Shown: piece after piece, positions 40,897 through 50,203 of the stretch
Numbering within the stretch: position 1 is the first letter of the stretch
How the letters are laid out: every line of letters starts with the position of its first letter
From: an uncultured Bacteroides sp.
GTDB lineage: Bacteria; Bacteroidota; Bacteroidia; Bacteroidales; Bacteroidaceae
Length of the DNA stretch: 64,000 nucleotides
Assembly: GCF_963666545.1 (NCBI RefSeq)
Contig: NZ_OY762899.1
Location: 2,046,001-2,110,000, forward strand
Reading direction: 5' to 3'
The notes under the pieces: generated by a model
Told to the model about the DNA's origin: nothing
The model's database searches: none
What the model saw: only the letters and a program-made list of their open reading frames with translations
Made by a program: the position numbers and the translations under genes

Positions 40897-41595
40897 TTAG
40901 ATTTCCTCTACTGATTTCGGATCTATCTTAATTCCCGCACTCATAGTACTAGAAAGATAAATACTCTTAATATATGTACCTTTAGCTGCTGTTGGTTTCA
41001 GTTTATTCAATGCAGAGATAAATTCTTTTGCATTATCGCGAATTTTATCTACATCAAATGACACTTTACCAATTGAAGTATGAACAATACCGCTTTTATC
41101 AACTTTAAAGTCAATCTTTCCTTGTTTTACTTCTTTCACAGCTTTTGCAACATCCATAGTTACAGTACCGCTCTTAGGATTAGGCATTAATCCACGAGGG
41201 CCGAGTACACGTCCAAGCGCACCAATTTTACCCATGATAGACGGCATAGTAATGATTACATCAATATCTGTCCATCCACCTTTGATCTTTTCAATATATT
41301 CATCAAGACCAACATAGTCAGCACCTGCTTCTTTTGCAGCAGCTTCAGCATCTGGTGTACAAAGTACCAAAACACGAATATCTTTACCAGTACCATGAGG
41401 AAGAGAAACAACTCCTCTCACCATCTGATTAGCTTTACGTGGATCAACACCTAAACGTACATCAATATCTAATGAAGCATCAAACTTAGTAAAAGAGATT
41501 TCTTTTACCAAAGATGCAGCTTCCTTCAGTGAGTATGCTTTCCCTGATTCAATCTTCTCTGCAGCTAACTTCTTGTTTTTTGTCAGTTTACCCAT
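40897..41595 (-). CDS. rplA: Ribosomal protein L1
   Basis: 232 residues. The signature [20 protein letters not shown] is present. L1 forms the mobile stalk at the E site and in many bacteria represses its own rplKA mRNA. It lies 15 bp after rplK. Confidence 0.98.
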   Translation of the reverse strand: MGKLTKNKKLAAEKIESGKAYSLKEAASLVKEISFTKFDASLDIDVRLGVDPRKANQMVRGVVSLPHGTGKDIRVLVLCTPDAEAAAKEAGADYVGLDEYIEKIKGGWTDIDVIITMPSIMGKIGALGRVLGPRGLMPNPKSGTVTMDVAKAVKEVKQGKIDFKVDKSGIVHTSIGKVSFDVDKIRDNAKEFISALNKLKPTAAKGTYIKSIYLSSTMSAGIKIDPKSVEEI

Positions 41596-41610
41596 TACAA
41601 TTGAAGTTTA

Positions 41611-42054
41611 TTAATTATTAACCGGGAATTCCCCTTTTACAGTGATACCCATGCTCCTAGCTGTACCTGCAACCATTTTCATGGATGCTTCTTCAGTAAA
41701 GCAATTCAAATCAACCATTTTGTCCTGAGCAATCGTTCGAATTTGTTCCCAAGTTAATTCGGCAACCTTCTTACGATTGGGTTCAGCAGAACCGCTCTTT
41801 AACTTAGCCACTTCAAGTAACTGAATGGCAACAGGAGGAGTCTTTATAACAAAATCGAAAGACTTATCTGTATAGTAAGTAATAAGTACAGGCAATATTT
41901 TCCCTGCTTTGTCCTGGGTTCTGGCGTTGAATTGCTTGCAAAACTCCATAATATTGATTCCCTTAGAACCTAATGCAGGCCCAACGGGAGGTGATGGATT
42001 TGCCGCGCCTCCTTTAATCTGTAATTTGATTATTCCAGCAACTTCTTTAGCCAT
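41611..42054 (-). CDS. rplK: Ribosomal protein L11
   Basis: 147 residues. The signature [20 protein letters not shown] opens the N-terminal domain; the rRNA-binding domain ends with [10 protein letters not shown]. It is part of the GTPase-associated centre needed for RelA activation in other bacteria. Confidence 0.98.
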   Translation of the reverse strand: MAKEVAGIIKLQIKGGAANPSPPVGPALGSKGINIMEFCKQFNARTQDKAGKILPVLITYYTDKSFDFVIKTPPVAIQLLEVAKLKSGSAEPNRKKVAELTWEQIRTIAQDKMVDLNCFTEEASMKMVAGTARSMGITVKGEFPVNN

Positions 42055-42110
42055 TTTTTATTAATTTATATATAAACATTAATGAAGAATACTACAGCGT
42101 AACACCTGCA

Positions 42111-42653
42111 CTATTCCTTCTCAACTTGCATAAAGCCCAATTCAAGCGGCGTTTTCCGCCCAAATATCTTTACCATGACCTTTAGCTTCTTTTTCTCGCT
42201 ATTAACTTCTTCAATAATACCACTGAATCCGCTAAAAGGACCAAAAGTAACTTTTACAGTTTCACCAACAACATAAGGGATAGTAAGTTCCTCACCCGCA
42301 TCTTGAAGCTCATCGACAGTTCCAAGTATACGATTCACCTCTGACTGCCTAAGCGGTACCGGTTTATCTGAACCACCTAAAAAGCCTATCACATTAGGAG
42401 TATTTCTAAGATGATGAGAGACCTCACCAACCAAAGCAGCCTCCACTAAAACATAACCAGGTAGATAATTTCTTTCTTTCACAACTTTTTTTCCGTTGCG
42501 CACCTGATATACCTTTTCAGTTGGAATCAATACCTGAGATACATATTCACCAAGATCGCTGTTTTTTATATCAGCTTCAAGATATTCTTTAACCTTGGAT
42601 TCTTTCCCACTTATAGCACGCAAAACGTACCATTTCTTTTCAACCTCAGACAT
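42111..42653 (-). CDS. nusG: Transcription elongation factor NusG
   Basis: 180 residues. The NGN domain lies at about 1-115 (KKWYVLRAISGKESKVKEYLE) and the KOW domain at 125-180 (VKVTFGPFSGFSGIIEEVN). It couples RNA polymerase to ribosomes through S10. It lies 14 bp after secE. Confidence 0.97.
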   Translation of the reverse strand: MSEVEKKWYVLRAISGKESKVKEYLEADIKNSDLGEYVSQVLIPTEKVYQVRNGKKVVKERNYLPGYVLVEAALVGEVSHHLRNTPNVIGFLGGSDKPVPLRQSEVNRILGTVDELQDAGEELTIPYVVGETVKVTFGPFSGFSGIIEEVNSEKKKLKVMVKIFGRKTPLELGFMQVEKE

Positions 42654-42667
42654 TTTACTTCTATTTT

Positions 42668-42859
42668 TTAATGTGGATAAATAACTTTTTCCATTAGTGT
42701 CTGGAAACAGAAGTCCATCGCAAACACCACCAATGCAATAAGCAGGGAAGCGTATAAAACAACTACTGCACTGTTGGTTAGTTCAGAATACGTCGGCCAC
42801 GATACTTTATGTACAAGTTCGTTGTAAGATTCTTTGATATAAACTACTATTTTCTTCAT
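42668..42859 (-). CDS. secE: Protein translocase subunit SecE
   Basis: 63 residues from MKKIVVYIKESYNEL. The conserved amphipathic block ELVHKVSWPTYSEL precedes one transmembrane helix (about 35-56), as in short bacterial SecE. An in-frame extension upstream would run through tRNA-Trp and is rejected. Confidence 0.95.
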   Translation of the reverse strand: MKKIVVYIKESYNELVHKVSWPTYSELTNSAVVVLYASLLIALVVFAMDFCFQTLMEKVIYPH

Positions 42860-42873
42860 TTCAAAAATATTAG

Positions 42874-42946
42874 CACGGGAGGAGAGGCTCGAACTCCCGA
42901 CACCCGGTTTTGGAGACCGGTGCTCTACCAACTGAGCTACTCCCGT
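42874..42946 (-). tRNA. tRNA-Trp (CCA)
   Basis: 73 nt. The acceptor ACGGGAG pairs with CTCCCGT and the discriminator is G. The anticodon stem CCGGT..ACCGG encloses CTCCAAA, giving anticodon CCA. It lies between tuf and secE, only 14 bp from secE. Confidence 0.95.
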
Positions 42947-42956
42947 GGATACAAAA

Positions 42957-42984
42957 TCAGTTCTTGGCTTACGTCAAGAACTGA
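42957..42984 (-). terminator. Hairpin between tuf and tRNA-Trp
   Basis: TCAGTTCTTG (42957-42966) pairs perfectly with CAAGAACTGA (42975-42984) around an 8-nt loop. On the minus strand TTTTG follows. It could be a partial terminator that gives tuf more transcript than secE-nusG, or a processing site for tRNA-Trp. Confidence 0.6.
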
Positions 42985-42994
42985 CTATATTAAA

Positions 42995-44176
42995 TTACAA
43001 CATTTCAGTGATTTGACCAGCACCGACAGTACGTCCACCTTCACGAATAGCAAAACGAAGACCTACATTCAAAGCAACAGGATAAATCAATTCTACTGTA
43101 ATAGTTACATTATCACCTGGCATTACCATTTCAGTTCCTTCCGGAAGTGTGATCTCACCTGTACAGTCCATTGTACGCAGATAGAATTGAGGGCGATATT
43201 TATTGTGGAAAGGAGTATGGCGACCGCCTTCTTCTTTCTTCAAGATATAAACCTCTGCTTTGAAAGTAGTGTGAGGTTTAATTTGTCCTGGATGGCAAAG
43301 TACCATACCACGTTTAATATCGTTCTTATCAACACCACGAAGCAATAAACCAACATTGTCACCAGCTTCACCTCTATCAAGAAGTTTACGGAACATTTCA
43401 ACACCAGTAACAATTGATTTTTTATCTTCACCTAAACCCAAGATTTGGATTTCATCACCAACTTTAATAATACCAGCTTCAATACGACCTGTAGCTACAG
43501 TACCACGACCTGTAATAGAGAACACGTCTTCAACCGGCATCAAGAATGGCTTATCAATATCGCGTGGAGGTAGTGGAATCCAAGTATCAACTGCATCCAT
43601 CAATTCCATCACTTTTTCTTCCCACTTTTCTACGCCATTTAATGCTCCAAGAGCAGAACCACGGATTATAGGAGTATTGTCACCATCAAAATTATAGAAT
43701 GAAAGAAGATCTCTCATTTCCATTTCAACGAGTTCCAACATTTCTTCATCGTCAACCATGTCACATTTGTTCATGAAAACGACCAATTTAGGTACATTTA
43801 CCTGACGAGCCAACAGAATGTGTTCACGAGTTTGAGGCATAGGACCATCAGTTGCAGCAACTACGATAATAGCACCATCCATCTGAGCAGCACCAGTAAC
43901 CATGTTTTTTACATAGTCAGCGTGGCCCGGACAGTCTACGTGAGCATAGTGGCGATTAGCTGTTTGGTACTCAACATGCGAAGTATTAATAGTAATACCT
44001 CTTTCCTTTTCTTCAGGAGCGTTATCGATAGAATCGAAAGAACGCAATTCTGAAAGACCTTTTTTAGCTAACACTGTAGTGATAGCAGCAGTTAAAGTGG
44101 TTTTACCGTGGTCTACGTGACCGATGGTACCAATGTTAACATGCGGTTTGGTTCGTTCAAATTTCTCTTTAGCCAT
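42995..44176 (-). CDS. tuf: Elongation factor Tu
   Basis: 393 residues. G1 [11 protein letters not shown]3 DCPGHADYV and G4 NKCDMVDD are visible, followed by domains 2 and 3. It delivers aminoacyl-tRNA to the ribosome. It is the only tuf gene in the window, placed after four tRNA genes rather than after fusA. Confidence 0.99.
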   Translation of the reverse strand: MAKEKFERTKPHVNIGTIGHVDHGKTTLTAAITTVLAKKGLSELRSFDSIDNAPEEKERGITINTSHVEYQTANRHYAHVDCPGHADYVKNMVTGAAQMDGAIIVVAATDGPMPQTREHILLARQVNVPKLVVFMNKCDMVDDEEMLELVEMEMRDLLSFYNFDGDNTPIIRGSALGALNGVEKWEEKVMELMDAVDTWIPLPPRDIDKPFLMPVEDVFSITGRGTVATGRIEAGIIKVGDEIQILGLGEDKKSIVTGVEMFRKLLDRGEAGDNVGLLLRGVDKNDIKRGMVLCHPGQIKPHTTFKAEVYILKKEEGGRHTPFHNKYRPQFYLRTMDCTGEITLPEGTEMVMPGDNVTITVELIYPVALNVGLRFAIREGGRTVGAGQITEML

Positions 44177-44229
44177 AGCTTTACTTGTTATTTATTTAAT
44201 TAATAATCAGCACTTACATTTTTATCATG

Positions 44230-44301
<72 letters not shown>

Positions 44302-44310
44302 AAGGAGAAG

Positions 44311-44383
44311 AGCGGAAGACGGGACTCAAACCCGCGACCCTCAGCTTGGAAGGCTAATGCTCTATCAACTGAGCTACTTCCGC
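44311..44383 (-). tRNA. tRNA-Gly (TCC)
   Basis: 73 nt. GCGGAAG pairs with CTTCCGC. The anticodon loop CTTCCAA reads TCC. Nine bp before tRNA-Thr (GGT). Confidence 0.95.
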
Positions 44384-44420
44384 ATTCTTGCCAAAGCTTT
44401 GCACCTTGCTATAAAAAATG

Positions 44421-44503
44421 TGGGCAAAGATGGATTCGAACCACCGAAGTCGAAAGACAGCAGATTTACAGTCTGCCCCATTTGGCCACTCTGGTATTTG
44501 CCC
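44421..44503 (-). tRNA. tRNA-Tyr (GTA)
   Basis: 83 nt with a long variable arm, as expected for a bacterial tRNA-Tyr. GGGCAAA pairs with TTTGCCC. The anticodon loop CTGTAAA reads GTA. Confidence 0.95.
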
Positions 44504-44514
44504 TTATTTTTTTG

Positions 44515-44588
44515 AGCCTCTTGTCGGATTCGAACCAACGACCCCGAGATTACAAATCACGTGCTCTGGCCAACTGAGCTAAAGAGGC
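44515..44588 (-). tRNA. tRNA-Thr (TGT)
   Basis: 74 nt. GCCTCTT pairs with AAGAGGC. The anticodon loop TTTGTAA reads TGT. First tRNA of the cluster. Confidence 0.95.
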
Positions 44589-44653
44589 AGCTCTTATCTT
44601 ATCTTACATCAAAAAAATGCAACCGTAACGTTCTATTGCGAGCGAAACGGCTG

Positions 44654-44683
44654 CAAATTTAGATATTTATTTCTTTTCCACAA
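44654..44683 (-). promoter_or_regulatory. Promoter of the tRNA-tuf-secE-nusG operon
   Basis: On the minus strand TTG (44683-44681), 19 bp, then TAAATTTG (44661-44654), followed by CAGCCG. It is 65 bp upstream of tRNA-Thr (TGT). It probably drives the tRNAs, tuf and the downstream ribosomal and RNA polymerase genes. Confidence 0.75.
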
Positions 44684-44699
44684 AACTTTTGCGAATATT

Positions 44700-44999
44700 T
44701 TATTTATTCCTCAACTTTTCTTTGTGTTTTACCAATTGCTTCTCCACAGCTTCTAGAGCTTCATCCACAGCCTGTTCAAAAGAGTCACAAATTTTATTTG
44801 CATATAAATCCCCACTAGGAACAATCACCTTAATACCAGCTTCCTTATTAATGGCTGTTTCAGGTTTTACAACCTTCAATAAAACTTCAACAGCTTTTAT
44901 ATCATCATGAAACTTTTCCAATTTGGATGCTTTCTTTTGAATAAAAGCTTGTAGTTGTTCCGTAGCATCGAAATGAATTGATTGAATTTTAACGTCCAT
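44700..44999 (-). CDS. hpf: Ribosome hibernation factor, HPF/RaiA family
   Basis: 99 residues from MDVKIQSIHFDATEQLQ. A longer frame overlapping xerC is not family-like. The S30AE/RaiA fold is recognised from FIQKKASKLEKFHDDIKAV and the C-terminal helix EQAVDEALEAVEKQLVKHKEK. It is the short form with no dimerisation domain. It binds resting 30S subunits. It starts 16 bp after xerC and is co-transcribed. Confidence 0.88.
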   Translation of the reverse strand: MDVKIQSIHFDATEQLQAFIQKKASKLEKFHDDIKAVEVLLKVVKPETAINKEAGIKVIVPSGDLYANKICDSFEQAVDEALEAVEKQLVKHKEKLRNK

Positions 45000-45015
45000 A
45001 ATAACCTCCTTTTTT

Positions 45016-45900
45016 TTAAGACCTTGGATGGGCCTGTTTATACACTTTTTTAAGCTCTTCAAAAGTAGTATGCGTATAAATTTCAGTAGCTGACAGGCTA
45101 CTGTGTCCAAGAAGCTCTTTTACGGCTCCCAGCTCAGCTTCATTGTTTAACATTGAAGTGGCAAAAGTATGCCTCAACACGTGAGGACTTCTTTTTTTTA
45201 GCGTAACTACCTTTGAAAGGTTTCGTTTCACTATATTATAGACCAGACCAGCATATAGCGGCTTGCCATTTAATCTAACAAAAAAAGCCTCCGAGGAAGT
45301 CGACACCTCCTCCTCTTTTATATCTCTATAAATGAGTATAGCTTCTTTCAGCTCATCACCAAAAGGAACTAAGCGCTGTTTGTTTCTCTTTCCTGTAACC
45401 TTTAACAGACAGCCTAATATATCCACATCCGCATTATTCAGGCCTATTAGTTCTGAGAGTCTAATACCCGTAGCATAAAACATTTCTATGATTAGCCGAT
45501 CTCGAAACGCCACAAAGCCTTTACCAAAATCCGTTTTATCTAAAAGCTGGTTCATTTCACTTTCTTTCAAAAAAGAAGGCAGCGTTTTTTTATTTTTAGG
45601 TCCCCCTATTTTACGCAAAGGATCTATTTCAAGTTCATTCCCTCTGAGAAGGAACTTGTAAAACGAACGTAGAGAACTTAACTTACGATTTACAGATGTA
45701 GAGGTATATCCTTTGTCCATTAAGGATACAATCCAATTGCGGACAATCTGTGAATCCACAGATGCCCACTCAAACGTCTCCATTTCTTCTTGGATAAACT
45801 GGCGGAACTGGCATATATCTGAACCATAATTTAAGATGGTCTTATCAGAATAATTCCGCTCATACCGAAGATAATCTAAGAATGCATTTTCTGTTAACAT
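45016..45900 (-). CDS. Tyrosine recombinase of the XerC/XerD type
   Basis: 294 residues. The N-terminal SAM-like DNA-binding domain spans about 1-90. The catalytic domain carries R147 (TGIRLSE), K171, H240 and R243 (HVLRHTFAT), H266 (LLGHSSL) and Y275. The length fits chromosome-dimer resolution enzymes rather than phage integrases, and no mobile element surrounds it. A hairpin ending 3 nt before the ATG covers its ribosome-binding site. It sits between rpsU and hpf. Confidence 0.9.
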   Translation of the reverse strand: MLTENAFLDYLRYERNYSDKTILNYGSDICQFRQFIQEEMETFEWASVDSQIVRNWIVSLMDKGYTSTSVNRKLSSLRSFYKFLLRGNELEIDPLRKIGGPKNKKTLPSFLKESEMNQLLDKTDFGKGFVAFRDRLIIEMFYATGIRLSELIGLNNADVDILGCLLKVTGKRNKQRLVPFGDELKEAILIYRDIKEEEVSTSSEAFFVRLNGKPLYAGLVYNIVKRNLSKVVTLKKRSPHVLRHTFATSMLNNEAELGAVKELLGHSSLSATEIYTHTTFEELKKVYKQAHPRS

Positions 45901-45903
45901 ATT

Positions 45904-45930
45904 GTTGCCTCATCTATAATATAAGGCAAC
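45904..45930 (-). promoter_or_regulatory. Hairpin covering the xerC ribosome-binding site
   Basis: On the minus strand GTTGCCT pairs with AGGCAAC around a 13-nt loop, ending 3 nt before the xerC ATG. The 3' arm includes part of GAGG, the only Shine-Dalgarno-like sequence, so translation may depend on melting of the stem. Confidence 0.5.
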
Positions 45931-45975
45931 GAATATAAGAAAGAAATTCAATAGATCAAAGAAAATAAAGATTTA

Positions 45976-46167
45976 TTAATCTTCTACTTCCTGAAGTTTT
46001 TGAACGTAAACAGCATGTTCTTTTTTAAGTCTATTAGTAACAGATGGCTTATCAAACTGTTGTCTTCTTCTTAATTCTTTTACGATGCCGGTTTTTTCGA
46101 ATTTTCTCTTAAATTTCTTCAGCGCTTTTTCGATGTTTTCGCCTTCTTTTACAGGTACTACAATCAT
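45976..46167 (-). CDS. rpsU: Ribosomal protein S21
   Basis: 63 residues. The conserved start VVPVKEGENIEKALKKFKRKFEKTG and the highly basic middle are typical. In Bacteroidetes S21 with S18 and S6 is thought to hide the anti-Shine-Dalgarno sequence, in keeping with weak RBSs here. Confidence 0.95.
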   Translation of the reverse strand: MIVVPVKEGENIEKALKKFKRKFEKTGIVKELRRRQQFDKPSVTNRLKKEHAVYVQKLQEVED

Positions 46168-46220
46168 TTTATTATTATTAATATGTTATGGTTTTAAAAA
46201 ATCACAGTCTATTTGCGCCG

Positions 46221-46250
46221 CAAAATTACACATACTTTCTTTATTCACAA
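46221..46250 (-). promoter_or_regulatory. Promoter of rpsU (and xerC-hpf)
   Basis: On the minus strand TTG (46250-46248), 19 bp, then TAATTTTG (46228-46221), followed by CGGCGC. It is 54 bp before the rpsU ATG. Confidence 0.75.
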
Positions 46251-46485
46251 AACTTTCAGCGTTTTTTTCTAAAAGAAGCTCTTTAATCTCAATATAAAAC
46301 GAGACAATAAGAAGCTAAAACCTTATAATAAACCTCATTAGATGGAATCATTATCCTGCGAAGCCTTTCCCTAATCGTTTATTTTCATTCCATTTGTAAA
46401 AACCGATAGATTCAGTTCCAAGAAATTAGCACGTATTAGACTCAATTAAGAGAACTACATATAGTTATTTAGTTTAAGGGCAACA
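46251..46485. other. Gene-free stretch between divergent promoters
   Basis: AT-rich sequence between the rpsU and pepP promoters, part of a 378-bp gap between coding regions. I see no reading frame, tRNA or strong hairpin in it. Confidence 0.6.
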
Positions 46486-46515
46486 TTGCTGATAGATTTA
46501 AATTCATTATCTTTG
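46486..46515 (+). promoter_or_regulatory. Promoter of the aminopeptidase P gene
   Basis: TTG (46486-46488), 19 bp, then TATCTTTG (46508-46515), about 30 bp before the ATG. The base content after the -7 element is AT-rich. Confidence 0.75.
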
Positions 46516-46545
46516 TAAAAAGAGTAAATTTATAAGATTTCAACA

Positions 46546-48336
46546 ATGGCAAAGAATATAATCAATCAGCGTATTGCTCGTCTACGTGAATTACTGAAGG
46601 AACAAGAATTAGCAGCATTTATCATTCCTAGCGCTGATCCACACCTTAGTGAATACGTATCCCCTCATTGGAAATCAAGAGAATGGATTTCAGGTTTTAA
46701 TGGTTCTGCAGGAACAATCGTGGTAACTCTGAATAAAGCCGGGTTATGGACCGATTCTCGTTATTTCTTGCAAGCAGCCGAACAGCTTGATGGAACTTGC
46801 ATCGACTTATATAAAGAAATGTTGCCTGAAACGCCAACGATAAAAGAGTTTCTATGCGATAATATTAAAGAAGGAAGTATAGTCGGGATAGATGGAAAGC
46901 TATTTTCGATAAATCAGCTCATTGACATGCGGAATTCTTTTTCTAAAATGAATCTTAAGATCCGTACATCTTTAGATCCAATGGAAGAACTCTGGGAGGA
47001 CCGACCTTCTATGCCCACGTCGCAAGCCTTTATTCATGATGAGTTTTATGCAGGGAAAAGCTGCACAGAAAAAATTTCTCTCGTACGAGAAGAAATGAAA
47101 AAGAAAGAAGTCGATGGACTCTTCATCTCAGCACTTGACGAGATAGCTTGGTGCCTTAATCTAAGAGGTGGTGATGTAAAATGCACTCCCGTTATAGTCA
47201 GCTACCTACTTGTAACGAAAGAAGAAATCATTTATTTTATTTCACCTGATAAATTATCGCCAACAGTAGAAACCTATTTGCAAACCCACTCTATTACCAT
47301 TTATGATTATAACAACGTGAGTAATTATCTCTCTACTTTAAAAATAAATTCTATACTATTAGACCCAAACAAGAGCAATTATTCAGTCTACTCATCAATC
47401 AATTCTGAATGTCAAATAATACAAGGAGAATCTCCTCTCAGCTTATTAAAAGCTCTAAAAGACGAGAAACAAATTATTGGCATTCACAATGCTATGAGAC
47501 GTGACGGAGTAGCCTTAGTGAAATTTCTAAGATGGTTAGAAGAAGCTGTTCCTTCAGAATTGGAAACAGAGATCAGTATAGACAAGAAACTTCACGAATT
47601 CCGCGCTCAGCAAGAGCTATATATGGGCGAAAGTTTTGATACGATCGCTGGCTATAAGGAACATGCTGCCATCATTCACTATTCCGCCTCAGAAGAGAGT
47701 AAGACAACCCTTCATCCTAAAGGATTTCTATTGCTTGATTCGGGAGCTCAATATCTTGACGGAACTACAGACATCACCCGCACAATTGCCTTAGGTGAAT
47801 TAACTACAGAAGAGGCATTCGATTACACTCTAGTATTAAAAGGGCATATCGCCCTGTCCATGGCTAAATTTCCCGTTGGCACACGCGGAGCACAGTTAGA
47901 TGTATTAGCTCGTATGCCACTATGGAGCCATGGAATGAATTATTTATATGGCACCGGACATGGAGTAGGTCATTTTCTTAACGTACATGAAGGGCCGCAG
48001 AGTATCCGAATGAACGAAAATCCTGTTACCCTGCAAGTTGGAATGGTCATATCCAATGAACCGGGAGTATATAAAAGCGGAAGCCATGGTGTCCGCACAG
48101 AAAACCTTCTGCTAGTACGTAAAGATCAAGAAGGTATGTTCGGAGAATATCTCAAATTTGAGACAATCACCCTTTGCCCTATCTGTAAAAAAGGTATTGT
48201 GAAAGATCTTCTCACAAAAGATGAAATGAATTGGCTCAATGAATATCATCAAACTGTGTATAAAGAACTTTCTCCTTCTTTGAATAATGAAGAAAAAGAA
48301 TGGCTAAAGGAGAAAACAGAAGAGTTATCAGCTTAG
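46546..48336 (+). CDS. pepP: Aminopeptidase P family (M24B) metallopeptidase
   Basis: 596 residues in three parts: two creatinase-like N-terminal domains (about 1-310) and a pita-bread catalytic domain (about 315-530) with a C-terminal extension, as in eukaryotic-type XPNPEP1. Metal ligands are visible in DSGAQYLDGTTDITRT, GHGVGHFLNVHEGPQS, SNEPGVY and the later E in RTENLLLV. It removes N-terminal residues before proline. No signal peptide is seen, so it is cytoplasmic. The next gene starts 33 bp on. Confidence 0.93.
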   Translation: MAKNIINQRIARLRELLKEQELAAFIIPSADPHLSEYVSPHWKSREWISGFNGSAGTIVVTLNKAGLWTDSRYFLQAAEQLDGTCIDLYKEMLPETPTIKEFLCDNIKEGSIVGIDGKLFSINQLIDMRNSFSKMNLKIRTSLDPMEELWEDRPSMPTSQAFIHDEFYAGKSCTEKISLVREEMKKKEVDGLFISALDEIAWCLNLRGGDVKCTPVIVSYLLVTKEEIIYFISPDKLSPTVETYLQTHSITIYDYNNVSNYLSTLKINSILLDPNKSNYSVYSSINSECQIIQGESPLSLLKALKDEKQIIGIHNAMRRDGVALVKFLRWLEEAVPSELETEISIDKKLHEFRAQQELYMGESFDTIAGYKEHAAIIHYSASEESKTTLHPKGFLLLDSGAQYLDGTTDITRTIALGELTTEEAFDYTLVLKGHIALSMAKFPVGTRGAQLDVLARMPLWSHGMNYLYGTGHGVGHFLNVHEGPQSIRMNENPVTLQVGMVISNEPGVYKSGSHGVRTENLLLVRKDQEGMFGEYLKFETITLCPICKKGIVKDLLTKDEMNWLNEYHQTVYKELSPSLNNEEKEWLKEKTEELSA

Positions 48337-48369
48337 CTAACAAATAAATTTCAGAAACACTATATTAAT

Positions 48370-48882
48370 ATGGCTTTAATAAAATCAGTAAGAGGATTTA
48401 CACCTGAGTTTGGTGACAATTGCTTTCTAGCAGAGAATGCCACCATTATTGGTGATGTAAAAATGGGACGTGATTGTAGCATTTGGTTTAGTACAGTACT
48501 TAGAGGCGACGTAAACTCTATACGCATCGGCAATGGAGTGAACATACAAGATGGAAGTGTCCTCCATACGTTATATCAAAAATCGACTATTGAGATAGGC
48601 AACTACGTCTCTGTAGGACACAATGTAACCATTCATGGAGCTAAAATAAAAGATTACGCATTAATAGGTATGGGTTCAACCCTTTTAGACCATGCCGTAA
48701 TTGGCGAAGGCGCAATTGTTGCTGCCGGTTCACTCGTGTTGAGCAATACAATTATTGAGCCCGGAAGCATCTGGGGAGGAGTACCTGCAAAATTCATTAA
48801 GAATGTAGATCCTGAGCAAGCAAAAGAATTAAATCAAAAAATAGCCCACAATTATCTGATGTATTCAGACTGGTACAAATAG
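48370..48882 (+). CDS. Gamma-carbonic anhydrase family protein
   Basis: 170 residues of left-handed beta-helix hexapeptide repeats. The metal-binding histidines are seen in GSVLHTL and VGHNVTIHG, as in YrdA and Cam. Active trimeric carbonic anhydrase is possible, but many relatives show no activity, so the reaction is left open. It is co-transcribed with the upstream peptidase gene and followed by a strong terminator. Confidence 0.88.
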   Translation: MALIKSVRGFTPEFGDNCFLAENATIIGDVKMGRDCSIWFSTVLRGDVNSIRIGNGVNIQDGSVLHTLYQKSTIEIGNYVSVGHNVTIHGAKIKDYALIGMGSTLLDHAVIGEGAIVAAGSLVLSNTIIEPGSIWGGVPAKFIKNVDPEQAKELNQKIAHNYLMYSDWYK

Positions 48883-48900
48883 GCAGACTCTTCCAAATAA

Positions 48901-48945
48901 ATCCCCGTTTTACCGATCGCTTTATAGCTTCGATAAAACGGGGAT
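48901..48945. terminator. Bidirectional terminator after the carbonic anhydrase-like gene
   Basis: ATCCCCGTTTTA (48901-48912) pairs perfectly with TAAAACGGGGAT (48934-48945). It lies 18 bp past one stop and 30 bp past the waaA stop on the other strand. Confidence 0.75.
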
Positions 48946-48975
48946 ATTAAAATAATATAAGTTTTAATGGCAAAC

Positions 48976-50196
48976 TCAGAAGTTGATCATTGAGAGTATT
49001 TTATCCGTTGCTCCAGCATTGCTGGTTACATAATAGCCTGCATTTGTTCCTGATTCTCTCAAAAACATCTCATCACCAAGTAATCTATCAAATAAAGCTT
49101 TTAGTTCATCATAGTCCTTTATAGAAAAAGCCCCTTTAGCATCAACGAGTTGAAGTGCTTCCATAAATTTTTGATATTTAGGCCCAATAACAACAGGAAT
49201 ACCATATACGGCAGCTTCGAGCGTATTATGAATGCCAACACCAAATCCTCCCCCAATATAAGCGATTTCTCCATATCGATAAATGGAAGATAAAAGTCCA
49301 AAACAATCAATAATTAAGCAATCCGCCTTTCCTACATTCTTCTCATCAGCACGCGTATAGCGCACATACGGACGTTTAAGTTTACTAATGATCTCCACTA
49401 AATGGTTCTCGTCGATCACATGTGGCGCAATGATCAGTTTCATTTCCGGATGGTTATTGAAATACTCCAGAAACAAATCTTCATCAGGTCCCCATGAGCT
49501 ACCAGCCACAAGCGTAAATGATTCTCCCTTGAATTTAGAGATCAAAGGCAATTCTTTGGCTTCTTCCCGAATCTGAAGTACCCGATCAAAGCGAGTATCG
49601 CCAACCACTGTAACTTTAGTAATGCCAATACGCGATAAGAAGCGTTTTGAAGTCTCATTTTGCACAAAAAGGTGATCAAAATCAGTCAAGACATGCCGAT
49701 ACGTTCCACCATACCACTTAAAAAATACCTGATCTTTACGGAAGATAGAAGAGACACTATAAACCGGGATCCGTCGCTTATTTAACTCATCAAGATAATT
49801 CTTCCAAAACTCATACTTAATAAAGAACGCCATACTAGGATTAACAATATCCAGGAATTTCTTCACATTACGAGGTTTATCGAAAGGCAGATAACAAACA
49901 ACATCCGCACCACGATAATTTTTACGAACCTCATAACCTGATGGAGAAAAAAAAGTGAGTAGAATTTTATATTCAGGATATTTCATCCTTATCTTCTCTA
50001 TCAGAGGACGGCCTTGTTCAAATTCACCCAATGAAGCAGCATGAAACCAGATATATTGAGCATCTTTTTCCATTTGTTGCCTCAGAAGTTCGTACACCAC
50101 CCAATGCCCTTTCATCATCTTCCGGGGCTTACGGCTAAAAGGAGCCATTATATGAACCAAAAGGTCATAAATGCCTATTGCGAGATCATAAAGCAT
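48976..50196 (-). CDS. waaA: 3-deoxy-D-manno-octulosonic acid transferase
   Basis: 406 residues. A GT-B enzyme that adds Kdo to lipid A precursors. The N-terminus is a membrane-associated helix (MLYDLAIGIYDLLVHIMAPF), followed by the conserved IWFHAASLGEFEQGRPLI, and the C-terminal half has AYIGGGFGVGIHNTLEAAVYG, the CMP-Kdo binding face. It lies 7 bp after gltX. Confidence 0.94.
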   Translation of the reverse strand: MLYDLAIGIYDLLVHIMAPFSRKPRKMMKGHWVVYELLRQQMEKDAQYIWFHAASLGEFEQGRPLIEKIRMKYPEYKILLTFFSPSGYEVRKNYRGADVVCYLPFDKPRNVKKFLDIVNPSMAFFIKYEFWKNYLDELNKRRIPVYSVSSIFRKDQVFFKWYGGTYRHVLTDFDHLFVQNETSKRFLSRIGITKVTVVGDTRFDRVLQIREEAKELPLISKFKGESFTLVAGSSWGPDEDLFLEYFNNHPEMKLIIAPHVIDENHLVEIISKLKRPYVRYTRADEKNVGKADCLIIDCFGLLSSIYRYGEIAYIGGGFGVGIHNTLEAAVYGIPVVIGPKYQKFMEALQLVDAKGAFSIKDYDELKALFDRLLGDEMFLRESGTNAGYYVTSNAGATDKILSMINF

Positions 50197-50203
50197 AGTG
50201 TCC

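Noticed and set aside
45016-45900. Integrase of a mobile element next to the tRNA cluster
   Set aside because: The length and neighbours (rpsU, hpf) fit a housekeeping XerC/D-type enzyme, and no att repeats or cargo genes are seen.
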